Both the position numbers and the translations under genes were made by a program. From the NCBI GenBank assembly GCA_910586035.1, contig CAJUHT010000010.1, positions 1-58,969 of the forward strand: a stretch of DNA of 58,969 nucleotides, in the 5' to 3' direction. How positions within the stretch are numbered: the stretch's first letter is position 1; every line of letters begins with the position of its first letter. The notes below the pieces were generated by a model. It was not told where the DNA came from, did not search any database, and saw only the letters and a list, made by a program, of their open reading frames with translations. The stretch is from an uncultured Christensenella sp. (GTDB lineage Bacteria > Bacillota > Clostridia > Christensenellales > Borkfalkiaceae). Below, piece after piece: positions 51,809 to 58,969 of the stretch.

Positions 51809-54133
51809 TCATTTTTTTGTAAGCATTTTCCACACCCCGCGAAAAAAATGCCCGTCGCAGGCGAGCAAAAAGCCCTCCGCCTGCGCCCGATTAAAACCCA
51901 TAAACTGCAAAAGCGACCTTAAACACAGCCAATCGAACACCGCCGACTTTAACGCGTTTTTCGATTTTTTGCTAATCTTTGCTATCAACCCGAATATTTT
52001 GGCAACCAGCCCGCGGCAATAAATCAGGTCGGCAACCTGCATTTCAAGCGTCGGTTTAAGCCCCTTTGCGGGCGGCGCAAGTTGCTCGCACGCGGTAATT
52101 CTGTTTTGGTAATACCGCTCGTAGCCGAGTTTTTCGCCCGCACAACCATACAAGGCGCAACCCTCGGGCAAATTATCCCGCGTAATTTCCACCTTTACGG
52201 AGGCAACAATCCTCTCGGCGTCCAAATTCAAAGTGATTTCGTAAACGCCGCCCGCCTCGAAGCGGCGGGTTTGCATATTCCATATGCGGAAAGCGTAGCC
52301 GTCGAACGGCAACCGCACGCGCTTGCTTTCGCCTGCGGCAAGAAAGACCTTGCAAAACGCCTTTAACTCGCGCGGACTGACTTCAACGTCGGCGCGCGGC
52401 GCTCTTATATAAATTTGAACGACTTCCGCGCCCGCAACGCTACCCGCGTTTTTTACGGTTACTTCCGCCCCGCTTTCGTCGGCAAAAAAGTCGGAATATT
52501 CATAGCGGGTGTACGAAAGCCCGTACCCGAACGGATACTTTACGCGCTTGTTAAAAGAAGCGTAATACTTATACCCGACGTAAATACCTTCGGCATAGTC
52601 GCTACTCAACGGGCTGTTTGAGTATATTTCGGCGCAGGCAACGTCCCTTTCGGACAGAGGATAAGTTTCCGCCAGCTTACCCGATGGATTTACCTGCCCG
52701 CACAGGGCTCGCACAACCGCCTCCGCCCCGCTCTGCCCGCCCAGATGCGCCAGCAATAACGCGTTGGTATTACCGTCCCAATCGGTTAAAACGGCGCTTC
52801 CGCAAAACAGAACGGCAACTATCTTTTTGCCCGTACTATACAGCGCCTTTAAAAGCTCTTTCTGGTTTTCGTTTATGCTTAAATCCTTTCTGTCGCACCC
52901 CTCCGACTCCTTGCGCTCGTCCAACCCAACGCAAACTATTAAAGTATCCGCTCTCTTCGCCAGACTGAGCGCGCCGCGAAGTAACGCCTTGCTTTTTCCG
53001 CCGAAACGTTTAAAACCCTTGGCAAAACCAACGTATTTTAACGGCGATTTTGCAATTACCCCCAATATATTGCCCAACGAAGTGGGTTTTATCTGCGAAG
53101 AGCCGCTACCCTGATACCGCGGTTTACGCGCAAAATCGCCTATTACCGCAACCCTTTCGCATTCTTTTAAGGGCAATGCGCCGTCGTTTTTCAAAAGCAC
53201 CATACTTTCCTGCGCAACATTGGCGGCAAAGTCGGAATGAGCCTTTTTATCGAACGGCTTTTTCGCAATATTGCCCGAACGGTGCGCGAATGTTGCGATA
53301 CGCTCAACGCAGTCGTCCACCGCGCTCTCTTCAAGTTGCCCGCACTTTACGGCGGCTACGATTTCCGCCGCAGACATACGGCAGTCGGGCATTTCGAGGT
53401 CGGCGCCCGCCGTAACCGCCGCAACCCTGCCGCGGCTTCCGCCCCAATCGGAAACTACCAGCCCTTTAAAACCCCAATCGCCGCGCAAGACGTCGGCAAG
53501 TAAAAATTTACTCTGATTGCAATACTCTCCGTTCAAGCGGTTATATGCCGACATCACCGCGCCCGCCTCCCCCTCTTTAACGGCTATTTCAAAGCCCGTG
53601 AGATACGTTTCCCTCAACGTCTGTTCGTCAACGCGGCTGTCGCAGTACATACGCGCGTACTCCCTGCTGTTTACCGCAAAGTGCTTTATGCAGGCGGTTA
53701 CGCCCGCGCTTTGAATACCCCTTACGTATGCGGCGGCAACCTTTCCCGAAAGGTATGCGTCCTCCGAAAAATACTCGAAATTTCTGCCGCAGAGCGGACT
53801 GCGCTTTATGTTAAGACCGGGACCGAGAACCATAGCCACGCCGAATGAAGCCGCCTCCTCTCCTATGCGCTTGCCCAGCTCTTCGCACAGTTGCAGGTTG
53901 AAAGAACAGGCTACGGCGGAAGCTGTTGGGTAACAGGTGGCGGGCAACGAGGTACCCATACCCAAGTGGCTGGGGCGGCGGTTTTGAACGCGCATACCGT
54001 GCGGTCCGTCGGCAAGCTTTACCGACGGGAGCGAAAGCTCTTTACACGCCTTGGTGCGCCAAAAACCTTTGCCCGTCAAAAGCCCCGCCTTTACCTCTAT
54101 ATCCAATTTTTCAATTTCTTCTCTTACGCCCAT
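51809..54133 (-). CDS. GH3 glycoside hydrolase (beta-glucosidase type)
   Basis: A 774-residue family 3 hydrolase without signal peptide, so cytoplasmic. The TIM-barrel domain has LADGPHG, CIKHFAVNSRE and the nucleophile D229 in GLVVSDWGG. The alpha/beta sandwich domain follows (about 320-520), with PRYQGSGSSQI. A fibronectin III-like domain spans about 560-660. The last 100 residues or so are an added helical, basic region (FGLIAKISKKSKNALKSA) not usual for GH3. Likely substrates are beta-gluco- or xylo-oligosaccharides; specificity is not determinable. The promoter at 54149-54177 gives a very short leader. Confidence 0.9.
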   Translation of the reverse strand: MGVREEIEKLDIEVKAGLLTGKGFWRTKACKELSLPSVKLADGPHGMRVQNRRPSHLGMGTSLPATCYPTASAVACSFNLQLCEELGKRIGEEAASFGVAMVLGPGLNIKRSPLCGRNFEYFSEDAYLSGKVAAAYVRGIQSAGVTACIKHFAVNSREYARMYCDSRVDEQTLRETYLTGFEIAVKEGEAGAVMSAYNRLNGEYCNQSKFLLADVLRGDWGFKGLVVSDWGGSRGRVAAVTAGADLEMPDCRMSAAEIVAAVKCGQLEESAVDDCVERIATFAHRSGNIAKKPFDKKAHSDFAANVAQESMVLLKNDGALPLKECERVAVIGDFARKPRYQGSGSSQIKPTSLGNILGVIAKSPLKYVGFAKGFKRFGGKSKALLRGALSLAKRADTLIVCVGLDERKESEGCDRKDLSINENQKELLKALYSTGKKIVAVLFCGSAVLTDWDGNTNALLLAHLGGQSGAEAVVRALCGQVNPSGKLAETYPLSERDVACAEIYSNSPLSSDYAEGIYVGYKYYASFNKRVKYPFGYGLSYTRYEYSDFFADESGAEVTVKNAGSVAGAEVVQIYIRAPRADVEVSPRELKAFCKVFLAAGESKRVRLPFDGYAFRIWNMQTRRFEAGGVYEITLNLDAERIVASVKVEITRDNLPEGCALYGCAGEKLGYERYYQNRITACEQLAPPAKGLKPTLEMQVADLIYCRGLVAKIFGLIAKISKKSKNALKSAVFDWLCLRSLLQFMGFNRAQAEGFLLACDGHFFRGVWKMLTKK

Positions 54134-54148
54134 ATCATCACCATAATT

Positions 54149-54177
54149 ATTGTATCACTTTACTCCTTTTTTAGCAA
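54149..54177 (-). promoter_or_regulatory. Promoter of the GH3 gene
   Basis: Minus strand TTGCTA (54177-54172), 17-bp spacer, TACAAT (54154-54149). The predicted start is only about 9 nt before the ATG, so the 5' leader would be unusually short. Confidence 0.5.
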
Positions 54178-54270
54178 ACGATTATTTATTTAAAGGATAC
54201 GCCCGCGACAAAATAATTTATAATTATACAAATTTGTTGCATAAAAGAGTAAAATTATACATTAAAACAA

Positions 54271-54299
54271 TTGACAAAATAACGGTTGCGTACTATAAT
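54271..54299 (+). promoter_or_regulatory. Perfect-consensus promoter of the T-box/trpB2 unit
   Basis: TTGACA (54271-54276), 17-bp spacer, TATAAT (54294-54299). Confidence 0.92.
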
Positions 54300-54310
54300 T
54301 ATTTACAGTT

Positions 54311-54590
54311 AAACAAACCGTTGAAGCGAAAAGTGCGGAGTTTCGTGCGCTTACAGAGAAGTCGGACAGGGTGAGAGCCGACGGCACGCAGTCCTCCGTT
54401 TGGGTCGCGGAGGGCGCGCGGGAAAGCCGAAAAAACAAGTATCGCGCGACGCGAAGATTGGCGTTATAAATCACGGGGCTCAAATTCCCCGCAAAGTTGC
54501 GGAAATTTTTCCGAACCAAGGTGGCACCGCGGATATTAAAATTCGTCCTTGACAGTAATATAATGCTGTCAAGGTTTTTTTATATTTTAT
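54311..54590 (+). promoter_or_regulatory. Tryptophan T-box riboswitch with terminator
   Basis: Leader of about 280 nt. Stem I: GCGA (54326-54329) pairs with TCGC (54404-54407), and GCGGAG (54335-54340) with CTCCGT. The 3' loop between them holds the specifier TGG (54401-54403), the Trp codon. The distal arm is GTCGG / CCGAC. The T-box sequence AAGGTGGCACCGCGG (54518-54532) has bulge UGGC, complementary to a GCCA tRNA end, as expected for tRNA-Trp with G73. The terminator is CCTTGACAG (54547-54555) / CTGTCAAGG (54566-54574) plus T7. Uncharged tRNA-Trp should favour antitermination and trpB2 expression. Confidence 0.95.
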
Positions 54591-54607
54591 CAAGGAGGTA
54601 AATAAAA

Positions 54608-55954
54608 ATGAGCGAAGTTGCGTACAAAGTGTATCTTTCAGAAGAGGAGCTACCCAAAAAGTGGCTCAATATAAAGGGCTTTATGAAGGATAAGCCCGCT
54701 CCCCTTTTAAATCCGGAAACAAAGCAGCCCTGCACGGTTGACGAGCTTTGCAACGTCTTTTGCAGGGAGCTTGCTATGCAGGAATTGAACTGCACGGATA
54801 AATACGTAGACATTCCGAAGCCGATTACCGACTTCTATAAGCTTTACAGACCGAGCCCGCTGATAAGGGCTTACGGACTGGAAAAATATCTGGATACGCC
54901 CGCGGAAATTTACTATAAATTCGAGGGCAACAATACCTCGGGCTCGCACAAGCTAAACTCCGCCGCCGCGCAGATTTATTACGCAAAGCAACAGGGCTTA
55001 AAGGCTGTTACAACGGAAACGGGCGCGGGTCAGTGGGGAACGGCGCTTGCAATGGCGGGCGCGTATTTCGGGCTGCCCGTAAAGGTATTTATGGTAAAAG
55101 TTTCATACGAACAAAAGCCTTTCCGCCGCAACGTAATGAACGTGTACGGGGCGAGCGTAGTGCCCTCCCCTTCCTCTTCCACGCAGGCGGGAAGAAAAAT
55201 TCTCGCCGAGCACCCGGATACTAACGGCTCGCTGGGGTGCGCCATTTCCGAAGCCGTGGAAACGGCGTTAAACGACCCCGAACGCGCCACCCGCTACGTA
55301 CTCGGCTCGGTGCTCGACCAGGTGCTTCTGCACCAATCGGTAATAGGTTTAGAAACCAAAACCGCGCTCGATAAGATTGGCAGGAAAGCGGATATAGTTA
55401 TAGGGTGCGCGGGCGGCGGCTCTAACCTCGGCGGACTTATTTCTCCATTTATGGCTGAAAAGCTCGAAGGCAAGGCAGACACGCGATTTATTGCCGTAGA
55501 GCCTGCAAGCTGCCCCTCGCTGACGCGCGGCAAGTACCGCTACGACTACTGCGACACGGGCAAAATTACGCCGCTTGCCAAAATGTATACGCTTGGGTGC
55601 GACTTTATTCCCAGCGCCAACCACGCGGGCGGACTGCGCTATCACGGTATGAGCCCCGTACTTTCCAAGCTTTACGACGACAAACTAATAGAGGCGCGCT
55701 CCTATACGCAGACGGAAGTTTTTCAGGCGGCGGTTACGTTCGCCAAAATCGAGGGCACGTTGCCCGCGCCCGAATCTTCGCACGCAATTAAAGGCGCGCT
55801 TGACGCGGCTATTGAATGTAAAGAGAAGGGCGAAAAGAAAGTCATCGTTTTCGGCTTGACGGGTACGGGTTACTTCGACTTAAAAGCCTACGACGAATTT
55901 TTGAACGGCAAAATGAAAGACTGCGTCCCTTCCGACGGGGAATTGAACGTTTAA
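54608..55954 (+). CDS. trpB2: Tryptophan synthase beta-like protein TrpB2
   Basis: A 448-residue PLP enzyme of the TrpB2 group, longer than TrpB1 at the N-terminus (YRPSPLIRAYGLEKYL). The PLP lysine is K115 in SGSHKLNSA, ETGAGQWGTALA follows, and the phosphate loop is CAGGGSNLGGL. It condenses indole (or indole from indole-3-glycerol phosphate) with serine to make tryptophan. No trpA or other trp gene adjoins it, so an indole-salvage role is likely (inference from TrpB2 literature). The ribosome site is GGAGG, behind a Trp T-box and followed by a terminator. Confidence 0.95.
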   Translation: MSEVAYKVYLSEEELPKKWLNIKGFMKDKPAPLLNPETKQPCTVDELCNVFCRELAMQELNCTDKYVDIPKPITDFYKLYRPSPLIRAYGLEKYLDTPAEIYYKFEGNNTSGSHKLNSAAAQIYYAKQQGLKAVTTETGAGQWGTALAMAGAYFGLPVKVFMVKVSYEQKPFRRNVMNVYGASVVPSPSSSTQAGRKILAEHPDTNGSLGCAISEAVETALNDPERATRYVLGSVLDQVLLHQSVIGLETKTALDKIGRKADIVIGCAGGGSNLGGLISPFMAEKLEGKADTRFIAVEPASCPSLTRGKYRYDYCDTGKITPLAKMYTLGCDFIPSANHAGGLRYHGMSPVLSKLYDDKLIEARSYTQTEVFQAAVTFAKIEGTLPAPESSHAIKGALDAAIECKEKGEKKVIVFGLTGTGYFDLKAYDEFLNGKMKDCVPSDGELNV

Positions 55955-55962
55955 GTAAATGC

Positions 55963-56003
55963 GCGCCTGCGCGGCGGTTTGCCGCGCAGGCGCTCCGTTT
56001 TTA
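55963..56003 (+). terminator. Terminator after trpB2
   Basis: Perfect 13-bp arms GCGCCTGCGCGGC (55963-55975) and complement (55981-55993), then TCCGTTTTT. Confidence 0.9.
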
Positions 56004-56062
56004 AGCGTTTGCAAACGTAGCCGCTAATCACGTAATTTTATGGATTAGCGGCGGTTATAATT

Positions 56063-56530
56063 TTAATGTTTTTCATAGTAAACAAGCGTAAGCAAAGGAT
56101 TTATAAACTTTGTTTCGCCCGTTTTACGGTAACCTAACTTTTCATATATGTAACAGTTAACTTTTTCTTGCAAAATTGTGTCCAGAGCCCAGTTATCCGC
56201 GCCGTGAATTTCTTCCGTCGCCTTTATTGCCGCTTGCGCAAAACCTTGGTTGCGATATTCCGGCAATATGAAAATAGGAGAAATTCTCTTGACGTTGCCG
56301 TTCTTTTTATCTTCTACTCTTATTGCACCCACAACAGTTTCATCTGATTTAATCAGGTAGAAAAACGTATACGGCTGTTCAATGCGGCTTTTAATTTTTT
56401 CAAACGGTTCGTTACCAGGGCTTGTATCATAGTCGCGGTACTTTTCCAACAGTTCGGCAAACGCCTGTCTTTGCATTCTATATATTATTTCGGCGTCAGC
56501 AATTGCCGCTCGGACTAACCTTATTTTCAT
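56063..56530 (-). CDS. GNAT-family N-acetyltransferase
   Basis: 155 residues with the GNAT fold. The N-terminus IRLVRAAIADAEIIYRMQ is typical. The acetyl-CoA loop is FILPEYRNQGFAQAAIKATE (R/Q-x-x-G-x-A type), and a C-terminal NCYIYEKLGYRKTGET follows. The substrate (amino group of antibiotic, protein or small molecule) is unknown. The ribosome site is AAAGAGAT. It is monocistronic and AT-rich relative to the core genes, located just before the tRNA. Confidence 0.87.
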   Translation of the reverse strand: MKIRLVRAAIADAEIIYRMQRQAFAELLEKYRDYDTSPGNEPFEKIKSRIEQPYTFFYLIKSDETVVGAIRVEDKKNGNVKRISPIFILPEYRNQGFAQAAIKATEEIHGADNWALDTILQEKVNCYIYEKLGYRKTGETKFINPLLTLVYYEKH

Positions 56531-56655
56531 TGTAATCTCTTTACTCTTTTTTATATTATAGCTTTTGCCTTGTTAAAAATCAACCTATGATTTGAAGAGT
56601 TTTTTAAGCGATTACAAAAATTTTAAGCAAAAATAAAAAAGACACGCAAAATTGC

Positions 56656-56684
56656 TTGAAATTTTAAGCGATGTCTTATATAAT
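56656..56684 (+). promoter_or_regulatory. Sigma-A promoter of tRNA-Gln
   Basis: TTGAAA (56656-56661), 17-bp spacer, TATAAT (56679-56684). Confidence 0.8.
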
Positions 56685-56724
56685 ATCTACGCAATCAAAT
56701 TAAGCGGTTGCAAAAACTGAATAT

Positions 56725-56799
56725 TGGGGTGTCGCCAAGCGGTAAGGCAACGGACTCTGACTCCGTCATTCGTTGGTTCAAATCCAGCTACCCCAGCCA
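56725..56799 (+). tRNA. tRNA-Gln (anticodon CUG)
   Basis: Acceptor TGGGGTG pairs with TACCCCA. The anticodon stem is ACGGA / TCCGT with loop CTCTGAC, so the anticodon is CUG. The T-arm has GGTTCAAATCC, the discriminator is G and CCA is encoded (56797-56799). It is the apparent attachment site for the element to its right. Confidence 0.95.
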
Positions 56800-56804
56800 A
56801 AAAG

Positions 56805-56857
56805 CCTTGTTTTTCGTTATTTCAGCCACGAAATGAACGATTAACAAGGTCTTTTTT
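56805..56857. terminator. Terminator between tRNA-Gln and integrase
   Basis: Interrupted stem: CCTTGTT / AACAAGG, then CGTT / AACG and TTTC / GAAA, ending GTCTTTTTT. It can stop the tRNA transcript and, on the other strand, the integrase transcript. Confidence 0.75.
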
Positions 56858-56907
56858 ATGACCGAAACGCCGAAACTTGCGTGTGAATTGCGTGTAAACG
56901 GCGGCTA

Positions 56908-57951
56908 TTATATAATATAGTCAACCTTTTGTGCCTGCTCTTTCATAAACTCCCGCGAAAAGTGCGTGTATACGTTGCTCGTCTGCGTATTATCTGCGGC
57001 GTGCCCCGCCCATACGCTTACAACCTCTCGCGGAACGCCGCACTCCTGACAGCGTGTAATAAACGTATGGCGCAATTCGTGCTGGTGGTGTTCCGGCATT
57101 AACCTTTTAAAGGCTTGCGTTAGCGCGTCAGGGCGCACCGTGCGCATTTTGTCAAGCTCGAAGTCCGGCAACCACGCCGCCAACATAGGCGTTATGGGAA
57201 TAAAACGCGGTTTTTCCTTAAACCCCTTGCGGGTTTTTGAGTTTTTGACCTCAATGCAACCGTCAACGATTTTTGCGCTTGCAAGCTCCGAACGCCTGAT
57301 ACCCGTATAAAGTATGAAGATAAGCCCAGCGCGTATTTCTGGGGCGCATTTGCTCGCTTTAATAAGCCGAAGCAATTCGCGCTCCTCTTCCAACGTAAGC
57401 GAAACACCGTTTTGCTCTTCGTACTGCGGCGGTCTAACAAACCGCATTGGCGAACGCTCTATAAGCTCCTCACCGAGCGCAAACTCAAACACGGCATTTA
57501 ATGTCTGATAAATCTTATCCGCCGTTCTGTACTTCTCGCAATCTATGTAGCGGTTTATTAGCTCCTGACAGTCTGACTGTTTAAGCTCGTCCACCCTGCG
57601 CCCCTCGTATGCAGGAAAAATATTTGCGCGGAATACACTTTCATAATGCTCATAAGTTGTTGCCTTGATTATCGGCTTACGAAGTTCAAGCCATTGCGCG
57701 GCAACGTCGTTAAAAGGCGGCTTAGGCTTTGCGACCTCTTCAACAACAGTAACTGGGGCGCGTTTGCCCCTTGCAGGCTTACCGCCGTTGCGTACATCTT
57801 GTAGAAACTTCCTCACAGCTTCGTCGCGGTTCTTGGACGAGCCGAAGTATGAAATACCGTCAATTTGCTTGCGTATCTCATAAACGCCCGTTTCTTCACG
57901 GTAGCTTATGTTTTTTTGATTTTCAAATTTTTCTCTAAAATTTTTTGGCAA
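56908..57951 (-). CDS. int: Tyrosine site-specific integrase
   Basis: A 347-residue phage/ICE-type integrase. The N-terminal arm-binding region (1-60, with ETGVYEIRKQIDG and SSKNRDEAVRKF) is AP2-like. A core-binding SAM-like domain lies at about 80-170. The catalytic domain has R219 (TGIRRSEL), H291 and R294 (HELRHTF), H317 (WAGHA) and nucleophile Y328 (NVYTHFS). The start is TTG at 57951 with GGAG nine bases before; there is no ATG upstream before the neighbouring ORF. It points toward tRNA-Gln, whose 3' part is the likely attB/attL. Confidence 0.93.
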   Translation of the reverse strand: MPKNFREKFENQKNISYREETGVYEIRKQIDGISYFGSSKNRDEAVRKFLQDVRNGGKPARGKRAPVTVVEEVAKPKPPFNDVAAQWLELRKPIIKATTYEHYESVFRANIFPAYEGRRVDELKQSDCQELINRYIDCEKYRTADKIYQTLNAVFEFALGEELIERSPMRFVRPPQYEEQNGVSLTLEEERELLRLIKASKCAPEIRAGLIFILYTGIRRSELASAKIVDGCIEVKNSKTRKGFKEKPRFIPITPMLAAWLPDFELDKMRTVRPDALTQAFKRLMPEHHQHELRHTFITRCQECGVPREVVSVWAGHAADNTQTSNVYTHFSREFMKEQAQKVDYII

Positions 57952-58031
57952 TGCTTTAATCTCCTTTTCTGTGAAATAAAAGCCTGCGCCTTCTTCCTCG
58001 TCTTTATCCTCCTTAAATACCGACGGAAAAT

Positions 58032-58175
58032 TTAAAACCTTTCCGCAACCGTTTTTTTTGCCCGCTCAATCAGAGCGCCGCGCTCCTGCTCGTCCGTATC
58101 GAAGAGCCGAAGCAGTTCTACCGACAGTGCGAGCAGTTGCTCGCCTATTGCCTTAACCTTTTGTAAATCGTTCAT
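58032..58175 (-). CDS. 47-aa protein between integrase and repressor
   Basis: ATG 58175 follows AAAGGAG and ends at TAA 58034-58032. The 47 residues (start MNDLQKVKAIGEQLL) form a single amphipathic, acidic helix-rich peptide with RLFDTDEQERGALI. It has coding-like codon use and lies in line with int and the repressor, so it is probably a real element gene. No family recognised; small excisionase-like or dimer proteins are possible but unsupported. Confidence 0.6.
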   Translation of the reverse strand: MNDLQKVKAIGEQLLALSVELLRLFDTDEQERGALIERAKKTVAERF

Positions 58176-58219
58176 ATAAATAGCTCCTTTGCGAAATGTC
58201 GCAAAGGCTATTTTAATAT

Positions 58220-58579
58220 TTATGCCTTTTTATGTAAATCACCTGCACCCGCTCCCGTAAGTCCGCGCACGGTATTTATCGCTATTCCCTGCAAATAAGG
58301 CGAGAGCTTACGAAAGTCCGACAGCAATTCCCTTTCGGAAGCCGTGAGCTTGTCGCCCATCGGCGCGGCGGTCTTAACGCCGTAATCATTTTCAAGACCT
58401 AAAAGAAAATCGACAGATACGCCGAAAAATTCTGAATATCCTATCAAAATATCTGCTGGGGGATTAACGTTTCCCTTTTCATAAGCCCAAATATTTTTAT
58501 CAGTACTCCCAATTAGTCTTGCTAACTCCTTTTGAGTTAAACCCATTTCAAGGCGTAATTCTCTTAATCTATTGTTCAT
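58220..58579 (-). CDS. CI-like repressor of the integrated element
   Basis: A 119-residue XRE-type regulator. The HTH is LRLEMGLTQKELARLIGSTDKNIWAYEKG, followed by a VDFLLGLENDYG linker. The C-terminal part (ASERELLSDFRKLSPYLQGIAINTVRGL) is a short helical, dimerisation-type tail without a LexA-like peptidase, so induction cannot be by self-cleavage. It is the first gene of the leftward repressor-ORF47-int set, and three operators lie immediately upstream. Confidence 0.9.
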   Translation of the reverse strand: MNNRLRELRLEMGLTQKELARLIGSTDKNIWAYEKGNVNPPADILIGYSEFFGVSVDFLLGLENDYGVKTAAPMGDKLTASERELLSDFRKLSPYLQGIAINTVRGLTGAGAGDLHKKA

Positions 58580-58588
58580 AGCTTTATT

Positions 58589-58665
58589 ATCTAAAATTTT
58601 TAGATTAAAATCTTGACTTTCTAATATTATTCGATTACAATTAGACTAATCTAATATTATTAGAT
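58589..58665. promoter_or_regulatory. Three operators at exact 30-bp spacing
   Basis: O1 58589-58605 (ATCTAAAATTTTTAGAT, perfect dyad), O2 58619-58635 (TTCTAATATTATTCGAT, degenerate), O3 58649-58665 (ATCTAATATTATTAGAT, perfect dyad). Centres are 58597, 58627 and 58657. O2 fills the spacer of the rightward promoter. Confidence 0.85.
58613..58641 (+). promoter_or_regulatory. Rightward promoter of the element
   Basis: TTGACT (58613-58618), 17-bp spacer, TACAAT (58636-58641). O2 exactly overlaps the spacer. Confidence 0.8.
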
Positions 58666-58884
58666 TTAAAGAGTTATTAACAACTCATATACGCGCGCAC
58701 GGTTGCGCGCTTGATACGCTCCCGCGCGGGGAAATACCGCAAAGGAGCTTTCACCTAAACCACCCCGCAAACTTTACGTTTTGCAATTTTCCGTTATAGC
58801 TTTGCGGGGTTGGGGTTTAGGTGGTTCAATCAGATTGCAACTCTTTGGAGTGCAAAATATATTTAAAGGTTTTAGGTGAACAAA
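58666..58884 (+). promoter_or_regulatory. Structured leader with competing hairpins
   Basis: About 220 nt without a gene. TTCACCTAAACC (58750-58761) plus the following CCCCGCAAA can pair with TTTGCGGGG...GGTTTAGGTGG (58801-58823). The same first arm can instead pair with GGTTTTAGGTGAA (58868-58880), which contains the ribosome site of the next ORF. A smaller bulged hairpin (TTGCAACTC / GAGTGCAA, about 58835-58855) lies between. Confidence 0.5.
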
Positions 58885-58969
58885 ATGACAAAAGAAGTAA
58901 GAGAACTGAAAGAGCGCCGCCCGTTAATTTATATATCGGACGAAGATTTAGAACGGTTAAAAGAAATAG
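58885..58969 (+). CDS. N-terminus of an element gene (3' partial)
   Basis: ATG 58885 follows AGGTG at a good distance. The first 28 residues, MTKEVRELKERRPLIYISDE and on, are charged and coding-like. The frame runs off the window. It is the first gene of the rightward transcript of the element; the product is not recognisable from this fragment. Confidence 0.6.
   Translation, partial: MTKEVRELKERRPLIYISDEDLERLKEI

Overview
The window reads as chromosome of an endospore-forming Bacillota, most likely an uncultured gut-type clostridium (lineage is inference). SpoIIE and SpoIVA indicate sporulation. LL-diaminopimelate aminotransferase plus DapF indicate the aminotransferase route to DAP. Type III glutamine synthetase, a T-box leader, RNase J and many sigma-A promoters (TTGACA-N17-TATAAT type) fit the same assignment. 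GC content is moderate, and most intergenic gaps hold GC-rich, nearly perfect terminator hairpins.

Layout. 1-1.6 kb: two small membrane proteins, one of them apparently frameshifted at its start. 1.7-11.3 kb (minus): ftsY, smc, rnc, plsX, a VanW-type lipoprotein, a PHP phosphoesterase and recF. 11.4-17.1 kb (plus): dnaA, mnmG, spoIIE. The recF/dnaA divergence looks origin-proximal, but I found no consensus DnaA boxes in the 144-bp gap. 17.3-22.7 kb (minus): malQ, dapL, pyrG, dapF. 22.8-25.7 kb (plus): ECF sigma factor, a probable membrane anti-sigma/effector and a VWA (YfbK-like) lipoprotein. 25.8-34.4 kb: a probable free-standing small RNA, purA, a DUF805/XRE/DUF6442 operon, an ArsB/NhaD-type permease, glnN, dinB, ferritin and an XRE regulator. 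34.4-35.4 kb: an AT-rich, gene-poor island of mosaic hairpin repeats with covarying stems. 35.4-43.4 kb (minus): aroA, a TrhP/TrmR-like tRNA-modification pair, RNase J and an 857-residue protein built from about 19 degenerate helical repeats plus a C-terminal domain. 43.9-48.7 kb: serC-serA, a 52-aa protein, spoIVA, a zinc-ribbon protein and a divergent XRE regulator. 48.7-54.1 kb (minus): ATP-grasp enzyme, two alpha/beta hydrolases and a GH3 glycosidase. 54.3-56.0 kb: a tryptophan T-box controlling an orphan trpB2. 56.7 kb to the end: tRNA-Gln(CUG) followed by a tyrosine integrase, a 47-aa ORF, a CI-like repressor, three operators spaced exactly 30 bp apart and a structured leader. This last part is the left end of an integrated element that runs off the window.

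How the parts work together. The core is housekeeping: replication start (DnaA, RecF), chromosome and membrane-protein targeting (SMC, FtsY), RNA processing (RNase III, RNase J), tRNA wobble modification (MnmG, TrhP/TrmR), amino-acid and nucleotide synthesis (serine, DAP, aromatic, Gln, Trp, CTP, AMP) and sporulation. The features most worth a second look are the candidate small RNA at 25.80-25.87 kb, the repeat protein at 40.9-43.4 kb, the RNase III with Ser at a catalytic Asp position, the DnaA with RNH for RDH, the covarying repeat island, and the operator array and alternative hairpins of the integrated element.
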